Source of the DNA: Janthinobacterium lividum
Lineage (GTDB): Bacteria > Pseudomonadota > Gammaproteobacteria > Burkholderiales > Burkholderiaceae_D
Direction of reading: 5' to 3'
Assembly: GCF_023509035.1 (NCBI RefSeq)
Contig: NZ_CP075583.1
Location: 5,146,001 to 5,210,000 of the forward strand
DNA length: 64,000 bases
Positions within the stretch are counted from its first letter, which is position 1. Every line of letters begins with the position of its first letter. Below the pieces are notes generated by a model, which was not told the origin of the DNA, did no database searches, and saw only the letters and a list, made by a program, of their open reading frames with translations. Positions 17,508-26,519 of the stretch are shown in pieces. The translations under genes were made by a program, and so were the position numbers.

Positions 17508-17545
17508 GCCAGGACCGTCTGCAAGGGCTTGCGGACGGTCCTGGC
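17508..17545 (-). promoter_or_regulatory. stable intercistronic hairpin between pstS and pstC
   Basis: A perfect 12-base-pair stem (GCCAGGACCGTC and its complement) with partial extension into the loop lies between the pstS stop and the pstC start. On the coding (minus) strand it is followed by an A run, not a U run, so it is not an ordinary terminator. Such hairpins after genes for abundant binding proteins protect the upstream mRNA from 3' exonucleases and let the binding protein be made in excess; that role is inferred here. Confidence 0.7.
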
Positions 17546-17605
17546 TAACTCCCTGCCTCGCCGTGCTGCTGGCGGGGACAAGGATGAGTGACTCAGGCTA
17601 TGCGA

Positions 17606-18655
17606 TTAGTAGATCGATTTGCCGGAAGCATCTTTCAGGTTGGCTTTCCACGACTCTTGCACCAGTTTGATGACCGATGCCGGCATCGGCACGTAGTCCA
17701 GTTCAACGGCAGCGGCGCCGCCGTTTTTGTAGGCCCAGTCGAAGAATTTCAGGACTTCTTTTGCCTTGCCTGCGTCAGCCTGGACTTTGTGCATCAGGAT
17801 GAACGACACGCCGGTGATAGGCCAGCTGTTCTTGCCAGCCTGGTCGGTCAGGACCACGCCGAAGCCTGGGGTTTGCGTCCACGGTGCCGAAGCGGCTGCT
17901 GCCTTGAAGTTTTCATCATCAGGCTGCAGGAAGTTGCCGTCCTTGTTTTGCAGCTGGGTGTGCGACATATTGTTTTTCTTGGCATAAGCCCACTCGACGT
18001 AGCCGATCGAACCCTTGATACGCTGTACGTTCGCGGCGACGCCTTCGTTACCCTTGCCACCCACGCCCACGGCCCATTTCACAGCCGAGCCAGCACCGAT
18101 TTTCGATTTGAATTCCGGGTTGGTTTTCGACAGGAAGTCGGTGAACAGGAAGGACGTGCCCGAACCGTCGGCGCGATGCACCACGGTGATTTCCGTGTCC
18201 GGCAGCTTGACGCCACTGTTCAGTGCGGCGATCTCAGGAGCGCTCCACTTGGTGATCTTGCCCAGGTAGATGTCGGCAACGACCTTGCCCGTCATCTTCA
18301 GCTGGCCTGGTTTCACGCCGTCCAGGTTGACGATGGTGACCACGCCGCCCATGATGGCCGGGAACTGCATCAGGCCCGCTTCTTCCAGCTCTTCTGCCTT
18401 CAAAGGCATGTCCGAGGCGCCGAATTCAACAGTCTTGGCCTTGATTTGCTTGATGCCTGCGCCGGAACCGACGGACTGGTAGTTCAGGCCGTTGCCGGTG
18501 TTGGCTTTGTAAGTTTCAGCCCATTTGGCGTAGATCGGGTACGGGAAGGTTGCACCAGCACCTGTCATATCTGCCGCCATGACGGAAGCGGAAGAAAATG
18601 CCATCGCTGCCGAAGCACCCACGACGATAAATTTGAACATTTGCTTCATTTGCAT
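17606..18655 (-). CDS. pstS: phosphate-binding periplasmic protein PstS
   Basis: A 349-residue ABC substrate-binding protein. It has a signal peptide with Ala-x-Ala type cleavage near residue 28 (FSSASVMAA-DMTGAGATFPYPIY) and the classic phosphate-site phrases GAGATFPYPIY, SVGSGAGIKQI, FGASDMPL and HRADGSGTS. It captures phosphate in the periplasm for PstCAB. It is the first gene of the operon, with a Pho box and a -10 hexamer upstream. An ATG nine bases further in (MKQMFKF) could be the true start. Confidence 0.96.
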   Translation of the reverse strand: MQMKQMFKFIVVGASAAMAFSSASVMAADMTGAGATFPYPIYAKWAETYKANTGNGLNYQSVGSGAGIKQIKAKTVEFGASDMPLKAEELEEAGLMQFPAIMGGVVTIVNLDGVKPGQLKMTGKVVADIYLGKITKWSAPEIAALNSGVKLPDTEITVVHRADGSGTSFLFTDFLSKTNPEFKSKIGAGSAVKWAVGVGGKGNEGVAANVQRIKGSIGYVEWAYAKKNNMSHTQLQNKDGNFLQPDDENFKAAAASAPWTQTPGFGVVLTDQAGKNSWPITGVSFILMHKVQADAGKAKEVLKFFDWAYKNGGAAAVELDYVPMPASVIKLVQESWKANLKDASGKSIY

Positions 18656-18705
18656 ATCAAGTCCTCAGGGTTGTTAGGGCTCAAAGTCCCGGTTGAATGC
18701 TGCGC

Positions 18706-18739
18706 AGTCTAGCAAGTGAATATGACAGCTTTATGACAT
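18706..18739 (-). promoter_or_regulatory. Pho box and -10 element of the pstS operon
   Basis: On the minus strand ATGTCAT, AAAG, CTGTCAT (18739-18722) gives two 7-base half sites four bases apart, matching the PhoB consensus almost perfectly. Exactly ten bases later comes TAGACT (18711-18706) as -10. This is the architecture of PhoB-activated promoters, in which the Pho box replaces the -35. It implies induction of the pst-pho operon under phosphate starvation, with autoregulation of phoB-phoR. Confidence 0.88.
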
Positions 18740-18831
18740 GGGTAAAAATTCCTGAAATAATTGGCTACGCCCCGAGGATTGCCCTTTTTGGCGTGAAAAA
18801 TGACAGGGCGGACGACGCTTTATGATAGCTT

Positions 18832-18865
18832 ATGTCACGCTTACGTCATATTTCATGATTACACT
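18832..18865 (+). promoter_or_regulatory. Pho box and -10 element of ppk
   Basis: ATGTCAC, GCTT, ACGTCAT (18832-18849) is a second 7-4-7 Pho box, pointing towards ppk. TACACT follows after ten bases (18860-18865), the same spacing as at the pstS promoter. A weaker half-site-like GCGTCAT lies downstream near 18872. It suggests that polyphosphate kinase is made together with the phosphate importer when phosphate is low. Confidence 0.75.
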
Positions 18866-18926
18866 CACAACGCGTCATACATGATGAAATACGGCTAGAA
18901 TTAACTATCTGCAAAGACAAAAGAAT

Positions 18927-21020
18927 ATGAAACCTGAACTGCACACGGAAGTGACCAAATCGGGCATCCTGCTTGACCGCGAGCTGTCGCAACTGACTTT
19001 CAACCGGCGCGTGATGGCCCAGGCGGAAGACCCGAACATTCCGCTGCTCGAGCGCCTGCGCTACCTGTGCATCGTCAGCAGTAACATGGATGAGTTCTTC
19101 GAGGTGCGCGTGGCCAGCCTGCTGGCGGCCGGCAGCATCGGCGGGACGCTGGCCGGCCACCCTGCCCTGGCGGCCAACCTGGAGCGCATCGGCAAGGAAT
19201 GCCATGCGCTGGTGGAACGCCAGTACGAGATATTAAATAACGACGTCTTGCCGGCCCTGCGCGAAGCGGGCGTGCATTTGCTGCGCGACAGCGACCGCAA
19301 CGAGGCGCAGCGCGCGTGGGTCAAGCAATACTTCGACCGCGAAGTGCGTCCCCTGCTCACGCCGATCGGCCTCGACCCGGCCCACCCCTTCCCGCAAGTG
19401 GTGAATAAAAGCCTCAATTTCATCGTCTCGCTGAGCGGCAAGGATGCGTTCGGCCGCGGCACGGCGATCGCCATCGTCAAGGCGCCCCGCGTTTTGCCGC
19501 GCGTCATCAAGCTGCCGGACGAGATTTCCGGCGACGGCGTGTCCTTCTGTTTATTGTCCTCCGTCATCCATGCGCACATTTCGGACCTGTTCGCCGGGCG
19601 CGAGGTGATCGCCTATTCGCAATTCCGCGTCACGCGTGACAGCGACCTGTGGGTGGACGAAGATGAAGTCAAGAACCTGCGCCAGGCCTTGAAGGGCGAA
19701 CTGGTGGGGCGCCAGTTCGGCACCTCGGTGCGTCTGGAAGTGGCGCGCAATTGCCCGCCAGAATTGTCGCAATTCCTGCTCGACCAGTTCAGCCTGGACC
19801 AAAGCCGACTCTACCGTGTCAACGGCCCCGTGAACCTGGTGCGCTTGTCGGAAATGATCGACCACGTCAAGCAGCCTGAACTACGCTTCCCGCCGTTTTT
19901 CCCCGGTCTCGCCCATAAAGCCATCGGCAACGACATCTTTACCGCGCTGAACAAGCACGACATCCTGCTGCACCATCCCTATCAGTCGTTCCAGACGGTG
20001 ATCGACTTCATCCGCAGCGCCGCCTACGATCCCGCCGTCGTGGCGATCAAGCAGACGATCTACCGCACGGGCATGAACTCGGACCTGATGGAGTCGCTCA
20101 TTACGGCGGCGAAGATGGGCAAGGAAGTGACCGTCATCGTGGAATTGATGGCGCGCTTCGACGAAGAAGCCAATATCAACTGGGCCGACAAGCTGGAACA
20201 GGCGGGCGCGCAAGTCGTGTATGGCGTCGTGGGACTGAAAACCCATGCCAAGGTGGCGCTCGTCATCCGCCGCGAAGAAGGCGCCCTGCGCTTCTATGCC
20301 CACCTGGGCACTGGCAACTATCATCCCACCACCACCAAGCTGTACACGGACTTCGGCTTGCTGACGGCCAACCAGGACCTGGCCGTGGAAGTCAATGAAG
20401 TCTTCATCCACCTGACCAGCCTGACCAAGCCGCACAACCTGAACCATTTGTGGCTGGCGCCGTTCGGCCTGCAAAGCGAAATCATCAAGGCCATCCGCAA
20501 CGAGGCGAAGATCGCCCGCTCGGGCCGGCGCGGGCGCATCATTGTGAAAGTCAACGCGCTGGTGGACGAATCCGTGATCCGCGCCCTGTATGCGGCCTCC
20601 ACCGATGGCGTGAAGATCGACCTGATCGTGCGCGGCGCCTGCACCTTGAAACCGGGCGTGCCTGGCTTGTCGGAAAACATCAAGGTGCGCTCCGTGATCG
20701 GCCGCTTCCTTGAACACAGCCGCATCTACTACTTCCGCAACGACCTGGCGCACGACGTCTACCTGGCCAGTGCCGACTGGATGAGCCGCAACCTGTTCCG
20801 CCGCGTGGAAGTGGCTTTCCCCGTACTCGACCGGGCGCTGAAGCGGCGCGTGATCGCCGAGGGCCTGAATCCGTATTTGAAGGATAATACAAATGCATGG
20901 GAACTGGAGCCGACGGGCCACTACGCGCGCCGCAAGCCACGCGGCAAGCAAACGCCATTCAGCGCCCAGCAGTATTTGATGCACACACTGGGTACGCCGG
21001 GCGCGGAGGTCGGCGAATAG
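18927..21020 (+). CDS. ppk: polyphosphate kinase Ppk1
   Basis: A 697-residue kinase that reversibly makes inorganic polyphosphate from ATP. The N-terminal, head and two phospholipase-D-like C-terminal domains are all present (LDRELSQLTFNRRVM, SSNMDEFFEVR, HPYQSF, RFDEEANINWA). H440 in GLKTHAK matches the autophosphorylated His of E. coli Ppk, and FYAHLGTGNYHP follows. It is divergent from pstS, has its own Pho box and is followed 26 bases later by sixA. The ribosome site before the ATG is weak. No ppx gene follows, unlike in E. coli. Confidence 0.96.
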   Translation: MKPELHTEVTKSGILLDRELSQLTFNRRVMAQAEDPNIPLLERLRYLCIVSSNMDEFFEVRVASLLAAGSIGGTLAGHPALAANLERIGKECHALVERQYEILNNDVLPALREAGVHLLRDSDRNEAQRAWVKQYFDREVRPLLTPIGLDPAHPFPQVVNKSLNFIVSLSGKDAFGRGTAIAIVKAPRVLPRVIKLPDEISGDGVSFCLLSSVIHAHISDLFAGREVIAYSQFRVTRDSDLWVDEDEVKNLRQALKGELVGRQFGTSVRLEVARNCPPELSQFLLDQFSLDQSRLYRVNGPVNLVRLSEMIDHVKQPELRFPPFFPGLAHKAIGNDIFTALNKHDILLHHPYQSFQTVIDFIRSAAYDPAVVAIKQTIYRTGMNSDLMESLITAAKMGKEVTVIVELMARFDEEANINWADKLEQAGAQVVYGVVGLKTHAKVALVIRREEGALRFYAHLGTGNYHPTTTKLYTDFGLLTANQDLAVEVNEVFIHLTSLTKPHNLNHLWLAPFGLQSEIIKAIRNEAKIARSGRRGRIIVKVNALVDESVIRALYAASTDGVKIDLIVRGACTLKPGVPGLSENIKVRSVIGRFLEHSRIYYFRNDLAHDVYLASADWMSRNLFRRVEVAFPVLDRALKRRVIAEGLNPYLKDNTNAWELEPTGHYARRKPRGKQTPFSAQQYLMHTLGTPGAEVGE

Positions 21021-21046
21021 GCAATTTCTTCACACAGGAGCACAGC

Positions 21047-21505
21047 ATGGATCTCATCTTGTGGCGACACGCAGAAGCCGAACCGGGCGTCCCCGACCTC
21101 GAACGCGCCCTGACCGTCAAAGGTCAGAGACAGGCGCGCCGCATGGGGGAATGGCTGGCGTCGCAACTACCGGAAAACTGCCGCATCCTCGTCAGTCCCG
21201 CCCTGCGCACCCTGCAAACGGCGGAAGCGCTGGGCCGCAAGTTCAAGCTGATGCCAGAACTGGCGCCCGGCGCCGAAGCGGAAGATATCCTGAAGGCGGC
21301 CAACTGGCCCGGCGGCAAGGAAACCGTGCTCATCGTCGGCCACCAACCCACCCTGGGCCAGGCAGCCGCCCTGCTGCTGACGGGAGAGGAGCAGGAATGG
21401 GAAATGCGCAAGGCCAGCGCCTGGTGGTTCTCGCAACGCGAACCGGGCGACCCGATCAGCGTTTATCTCAAGGCGGTGATGGCGCATGACCTCGTGGTGA
21501 AATAA
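21047..21505 (+). CDS. sixA: phosphohistidine phosphatase SixA
   Basis: A 152-residue histidine-phosphatase-superfamily protein. The RHG motif is LWRHAEAEP at the N-terminus (catalytic His8). Arg in SPALRTLQTAE and the second His in IVGHQPTLG complete the active site. It is the size of E. coli SixA, which dephosphorylates phosphohistidine on phosphotransfer (HPt or PTS) proteins. The ATG at 21047 has an AGGAG-type site (CACAGGAGCACAGC) upstream; longer frames extending into ppk are not credible. Co-transcribed with ppk. Confidence 0.88.
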   Translation: MDLILWRHAEAEPGVPDLERALTVKGQRQARRMGEWLASQLPENCRILVSPALRTLQTAEALGRKFKLMPELAPGAEAEDILKAANWPGGKETVLIVGHQPTLGQAAALLLTGEEQEWEMRKASAWWFSQREPGDPISVYLKAVMAHDLVVK

Positions 21506-21570
21506 GGGTAGTGAAATAAGGGAAATGCGCAAAAAGTGCGCTGGGACAAATACTGGCAGGAATTACAACT

Positions 21571-21594
21571 CGGCAGCCTTGCAAAGCGCTGCCG
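21571..21594 (+). terminator. weak hairpin after sixA
   Basis: CGGCAGC and GCTGCCG form a seven-pair stem with a ten-base loop 65 bases after the sixA stop. No clear T run follows, so it may be a Rho-dependent end or an mRNA 3' stabiliser rather than an intrinsic terminator. Confidence 0.35.
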
Positions 21595-21685
21595 ATCTGC
21601 TAGAGTTTAATTGCATCAACTACGTGTTGGAGCGCTGCTCTGACACATTGAGCAACCCAGCGGACAGCCGTCCAACGGCGGCTGA

Positions 21686-21817
21686 ATGATCATGTTAACC
21701 TTCCTCGTTTTTCTCTTCATCGCCATCTTCGCCGCTATCATCGGCTTCGTCGCCTTTGAACTGATCGAAGAAATGCGCGGCAGTCACCACAAGCTGATGG
21801 ACCGCTACCACGAGTAG
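21686..21817 (+). CDS. 43-residue single-span membrane protein
   Basis: An ATG at 21686 opens 43 codons: residues 3-24 are a continuous hydrophobic segment (LTFLVFLFIAIFAAIIGFVA), then an acidic/basic tail (ELIEEMRGSHHKLMDRYHE). This fits a small bitopic inner-membrane protein. Immediately upstream AGCCGTC-CAAC-GGCGGCT can form a seven-pair hairpin ending four bases before the start, and I see no Shine-Dalgarno; a second ATG lies two codons in. It sits alone between sixA and a convergent gene. Function unknown; conservation would need to be checked. Confidence 0.55.
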   Translation: MIMLTFLVFLFIAIFAAIIGFVAFELIEEMRGSHHKLMDRYHE

Positions 21818-21838
21818 TGTTCACTTCGGCAATATCGC

Positions 21839-21880
21839 ATGGCGCCAGCGACGGCCTACAGGCCCGTCCCTCGCGCCATC
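21839..21880. terminator. bidirectional hairpin between convergent genes
   Basis: ATGGCGC and GCGCCAT enclose a second inverted pair (GACGGCC and its near complement GGCCCGTC), giving a long imperfect stem. It lies between the small membrane protein (+) and the putrescine-binding protein gene (-), where both transcripts must end. No strong T run is present on either side. Confidence 0.5.
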
Positions 21881-21887
21881 CTTGTAT

Positions 21888-23003
21888 TTACACTCCCGTT
21901 TTGAACTTCGTATAGATACGCGTCATCAATCGGCGGATATCGGCCGTGGTCGCTTCCGGTGCGGCCATGCGCTGCTTGTCGGCGTCCGACAGGAAGATGG
22001 CCTTGTTCTCGCCGATGTCCTTGCGTACATACTTGATGCTGGCAGGATTCGGATTCGCGTAGAAGACCTTGTTGCTCAGGCTGGCATGCACTTGCGGACG
22101 CAGGATGTAGTTGATGAACAGGTGCGCATTGTTCGGATGGGGCGCGTCAGCCGGGATGGCCATGGTGTCGAACATCAGGGCGGCCGTCTTCGGCACCAGC
22201 ACCTGGATCACATTGCCGTTTTTCGCATCGATGGCGCGCTGGCGCGCGATATTGATGTCGCCCGACCAGCCCAGCGCGACGCAGACGGAGCCATTGGCCA
22301 TGTCATTGATGTAGCCGGACGAGCTGAACAGAGTCACGTAAGGACGGATCGCCTGCAGCACCTTGCCCGCTTCCTGGTAGTCGGCGGCCGCTTTCGAGTA
22401 TGCAGGCTTGCCCAGGTATTGCAGGGCGGCCGGCAGCACTTCCGACGGCGAGTCGAGGAAGGACACGCCGCACGATTTCAGCTTCGCCGCATATTTCGGG
22501 TTGAAGATCAAGTCCCAGGCGTTGTCAGGCATGGCCATGCCGCCCAGCGCAGCCTTGACCTTGTTGACATTGATGCCCACCGTCGTGTAGCCCCACAGCC
22601 AGTCGACCAGGTAATCATTGTTCGGGTCGATCTTCGACAGTTTTGCCTGCAGGCTGGGGTCCAGGTTGCCCAGGTTCGTCAGCTTGCTCTTGTCGAGCTT
22701 GCGCAGCAGGCCCGCATCGATCTGCAGGCGCGCCCACTGGGCCGTCGGCACGACGATGTCGTAGCCGGACTTGCCCGCCACCAGTTTCGCATTGAGGATT
22801 TCGTTATTGTCGAAAACGTCGTAGCGTACCTTGATGCCCGTTTCCTTTTCAAAATTCTTGATCGTATCGTCGCCGATATAGTCGGACCAGTTATAGATGT
22901 TCAAGACCTTTTCTTCCTGGGCATGAGCAGGCAAGGCCAACATGGCCGCCGCCAAGGTCAATCCCACTCCAATGCGCCGCCCTGCTTGCCATGTGTTTGC
23001 CAT
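21888..23003 (-). CDS. polyamine (putrescine) ABC transporter periplasmic binding protein, PotF-like
   Basis: A 371-residue binding protein with a signal peptide (LTLAAAMLALPAHA, cleavage near residue 28). The mature start KVLNIYNWSDYIGDDTIKNFEKE is typical of PotD/PotF. WLWGYTTVGINV, LDSPSEVLPAALQYLG and ALGWSGDI are further family phrases, and the length equals PotF. It should deliver putrescine or a related polyamine to a PotGHI-type permease, but no permease or ATPase gene adjoins it here, so it is an orphan binding protein in this window or acts with a transporter elsewhere. Confidence 0.88.
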   Translation of the reverse strand: MANTWQAGRRIGVGLTLAAAMLALPAHAQEEKVLNIYNWSDYIGDDTIKNFEKETGIKVRYDVFDNNEILNAKLVAGKSGYDIVVPTAQWARLQIDAGLLRKLDKSKLTNLGNLDPSLQAKLSKIDPNNDYLVDWLWGYTTVGINVNKVKAALGGMAMPDNAWDLIFNPKYAAKLKSCGVSFLDSPSEVLPAALQYLGKPAYSKAAADYQEAGKVLQAIRPYVTLFSSSGYINDMANGSVCVALGWSGDINIARQRAIDAKNGNVIQVLVPKTAALMFDTMAIPADAPHPNNAHLFINYILRPQVHASLSNKVFYANPNPASIKYVRKDIGENKAIFLSDADKQRMAAPEATTADIRRLMTRIYTKFKTGV

Positions 23004-23051
23004 CGTACCGCCTCCGGAATTAGTCAGAAAATAGTGACGATGATAGCAAGA

Positions 23052-23082
23052 AGGGCGGCATCAGGTCTAGCCTGATACCGCC
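23052..23082 (-). terminator. hairpin downstream of clpB
   Basis: GGGCGG.ATCAGG and CCTGAT.CCGCCC pair over 12 positions around the loop TCTAG. The hairpin lies between clpB and the start of the PotF-like gene on the same strand. Only a short T-containing stretch follows on the minus strand. It may end the clpB transcript or belong to the leader of the downstream gene. Confidence 0.45.
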
Positions 23083-23099
23083 CTGCCTGAGGACGTCTA

Positions 23100-23206
23100 T
23101 CAAAACCTACTGCGCGTCGCGCTTTACGGCCTGCGATGCTCACCGTACTAGAGTACGGTTGCGCTTCTCTGCCACAACTCACTGCCGCACGCTACGGTTT
23201 TGCTAG
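23100..23206. repeat. imperfect palindromic intergenic element
   Basis: The 314-base gap between clpB and the PotF-like gene has no gene. Within it lies an element with ends that are imperfect inverted copies (CAAAACCTACTGCGCG and the complement of CGCACGCTACGGTTTTG) and a central palindrome ACCGTACT-AG-AGTACGGT (near 23147-23164). It looks like the dispersed extragenic palindromic elements found in Burkholderiales genomes. A G-rich tract follows (GGGGG..CCCCC..GGGGGG, 23245-23283). Only one copy is in this window, so repetition is not shown here. Confidence 0.4.
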
Positions 23207-23317
23207 GCGTTGTAAATCCTCCTCACTGCACATGCCGTAAAACTGGGGGCAGACCCGACGGGGGAAGCGCCCCCGATGGGGGGAGCTTCCAATCCCGCAG
23301 GAACTGACCTGCCAACA

Positions 23318-25924
<2,607 letters not shown>

Positions 25925-25956
25925 GAAAAGCGCTCCCGGTTAATTAGTTGTTAACC

Positions 25957-25984
25957 AAATTGGGGTGAGGCAGTACTTTTCAAG
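25957..25984 (-). promoter_or_regulatory. sigma-32 (heat-shock) promoter of clpB
   Basis: On the minus strand CTTGAAA (25984-25978), 12 bases, then CCCCAATTT (25965-25957) closely match the RpoH consensus CTTGAAA and CCCCATNT with permitted spacing. It lies 33 bases before the clpB ATG. The leader also contains GGTTAA and TTAACC as an inverted pair. Confidence 0.8.
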
Positions 25985-26045
25985 CATACACAAAGCAGAA
26001 AACCGATGCACTTGGGCAAATGCTACCGTGCGGGGCGCGCCCGAT

Positions 26046-26519
26046 TCAAATGGAGCTTGCTTTTGCCGTCCATTTGTCCAGCGCCATCTCGTCGCTGTCG
26101 CGCGCATCGACCCAGCGCGCGCCTTCCGGCGTGTCTTCCTTCTTCCAGAACGGCGCTTCCGTCTTCAGGTAATCGATGATGAACTCGCAGGCGGCGAAGG
26201 CCTCGCCCCGGTGGGCGGACGAGACCGCCACCAGCACGATCTGCTCCTGCGGCAGCAGGGGGCCCACGCGGTGAATCACCAGCGCGCCGGACAGGGGCCA
26301 GCGCTGCCGCGCCTGCTCGACGATCGCTACAATGGACTTTTCCGTCATGCCCGGATAGTGCTCGAGCTCCATGGCGGCTACGTCCAGCCCCTCGTTCATG
26401 TCGCGCACCGTGCCGACGAAGCCGACGACGGCGCCCACCTTGGGGTTGCCTGCACGCAATTGTGCGATTTCTTGACTCAAGTCAAAATCGGCTTGCTGGA
26501 CGCGGACGGAAGTGCTCAT
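26046..26519 (-). CDS. moaE: molybdopterin synthase catalytic subunit MoaE
   Basis: A 157-residue MoaE. The segment GAVVGFVGTVRD is the conserved N-terminal core; HYPGMTEKSI, HRVGPLLPQEQIVLVAVSSAHR and YLKTEAPFWKKE (catalytic Lys region) follow. It transfers sulfur from the MoaD thiocarboxylate to cyclic pyranopterin. Its start ATG overlaps the TGA of the DUF349 gene (ATGA), so the long in-frame extension upstream of MSTSV is discarded. Unusually, moaD is not next to it; the upstream partner is the DUF349 gene. Confidence 0.94.
   Translation of the reverse strand: MSTSVRVQQADFDLSQEIAQLRAGNPKVGAVVGFVGTVRDMNEGLDVAAMELEHYPGMTEKSIVAIVEQARQRWPLSGALVIHRVGPLLPQEQIVLVAVSSAHRGEAFAACEFIIDYLKTEAPFWKKEDTPEGARWVDARDSDEMALDKWTAKASSI

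Noticed and set aside
17508..17545. The pstS-pstC hairpin as an intrinsic terminator.
   Set aside because: On the coding strand it is followed by A residues, not U; pstC lies in the same operon. An mRNA-stabilising hairpin fits better.
18868..18889. A second Pho box directly before the ppk TAGAAT sequence.
   Set aside because: Only one half-site matches (GCGTCAT); the second (GATGAAA) is poor and the spacing to TAGAAT is six bases, unlike the clear box at 18832.
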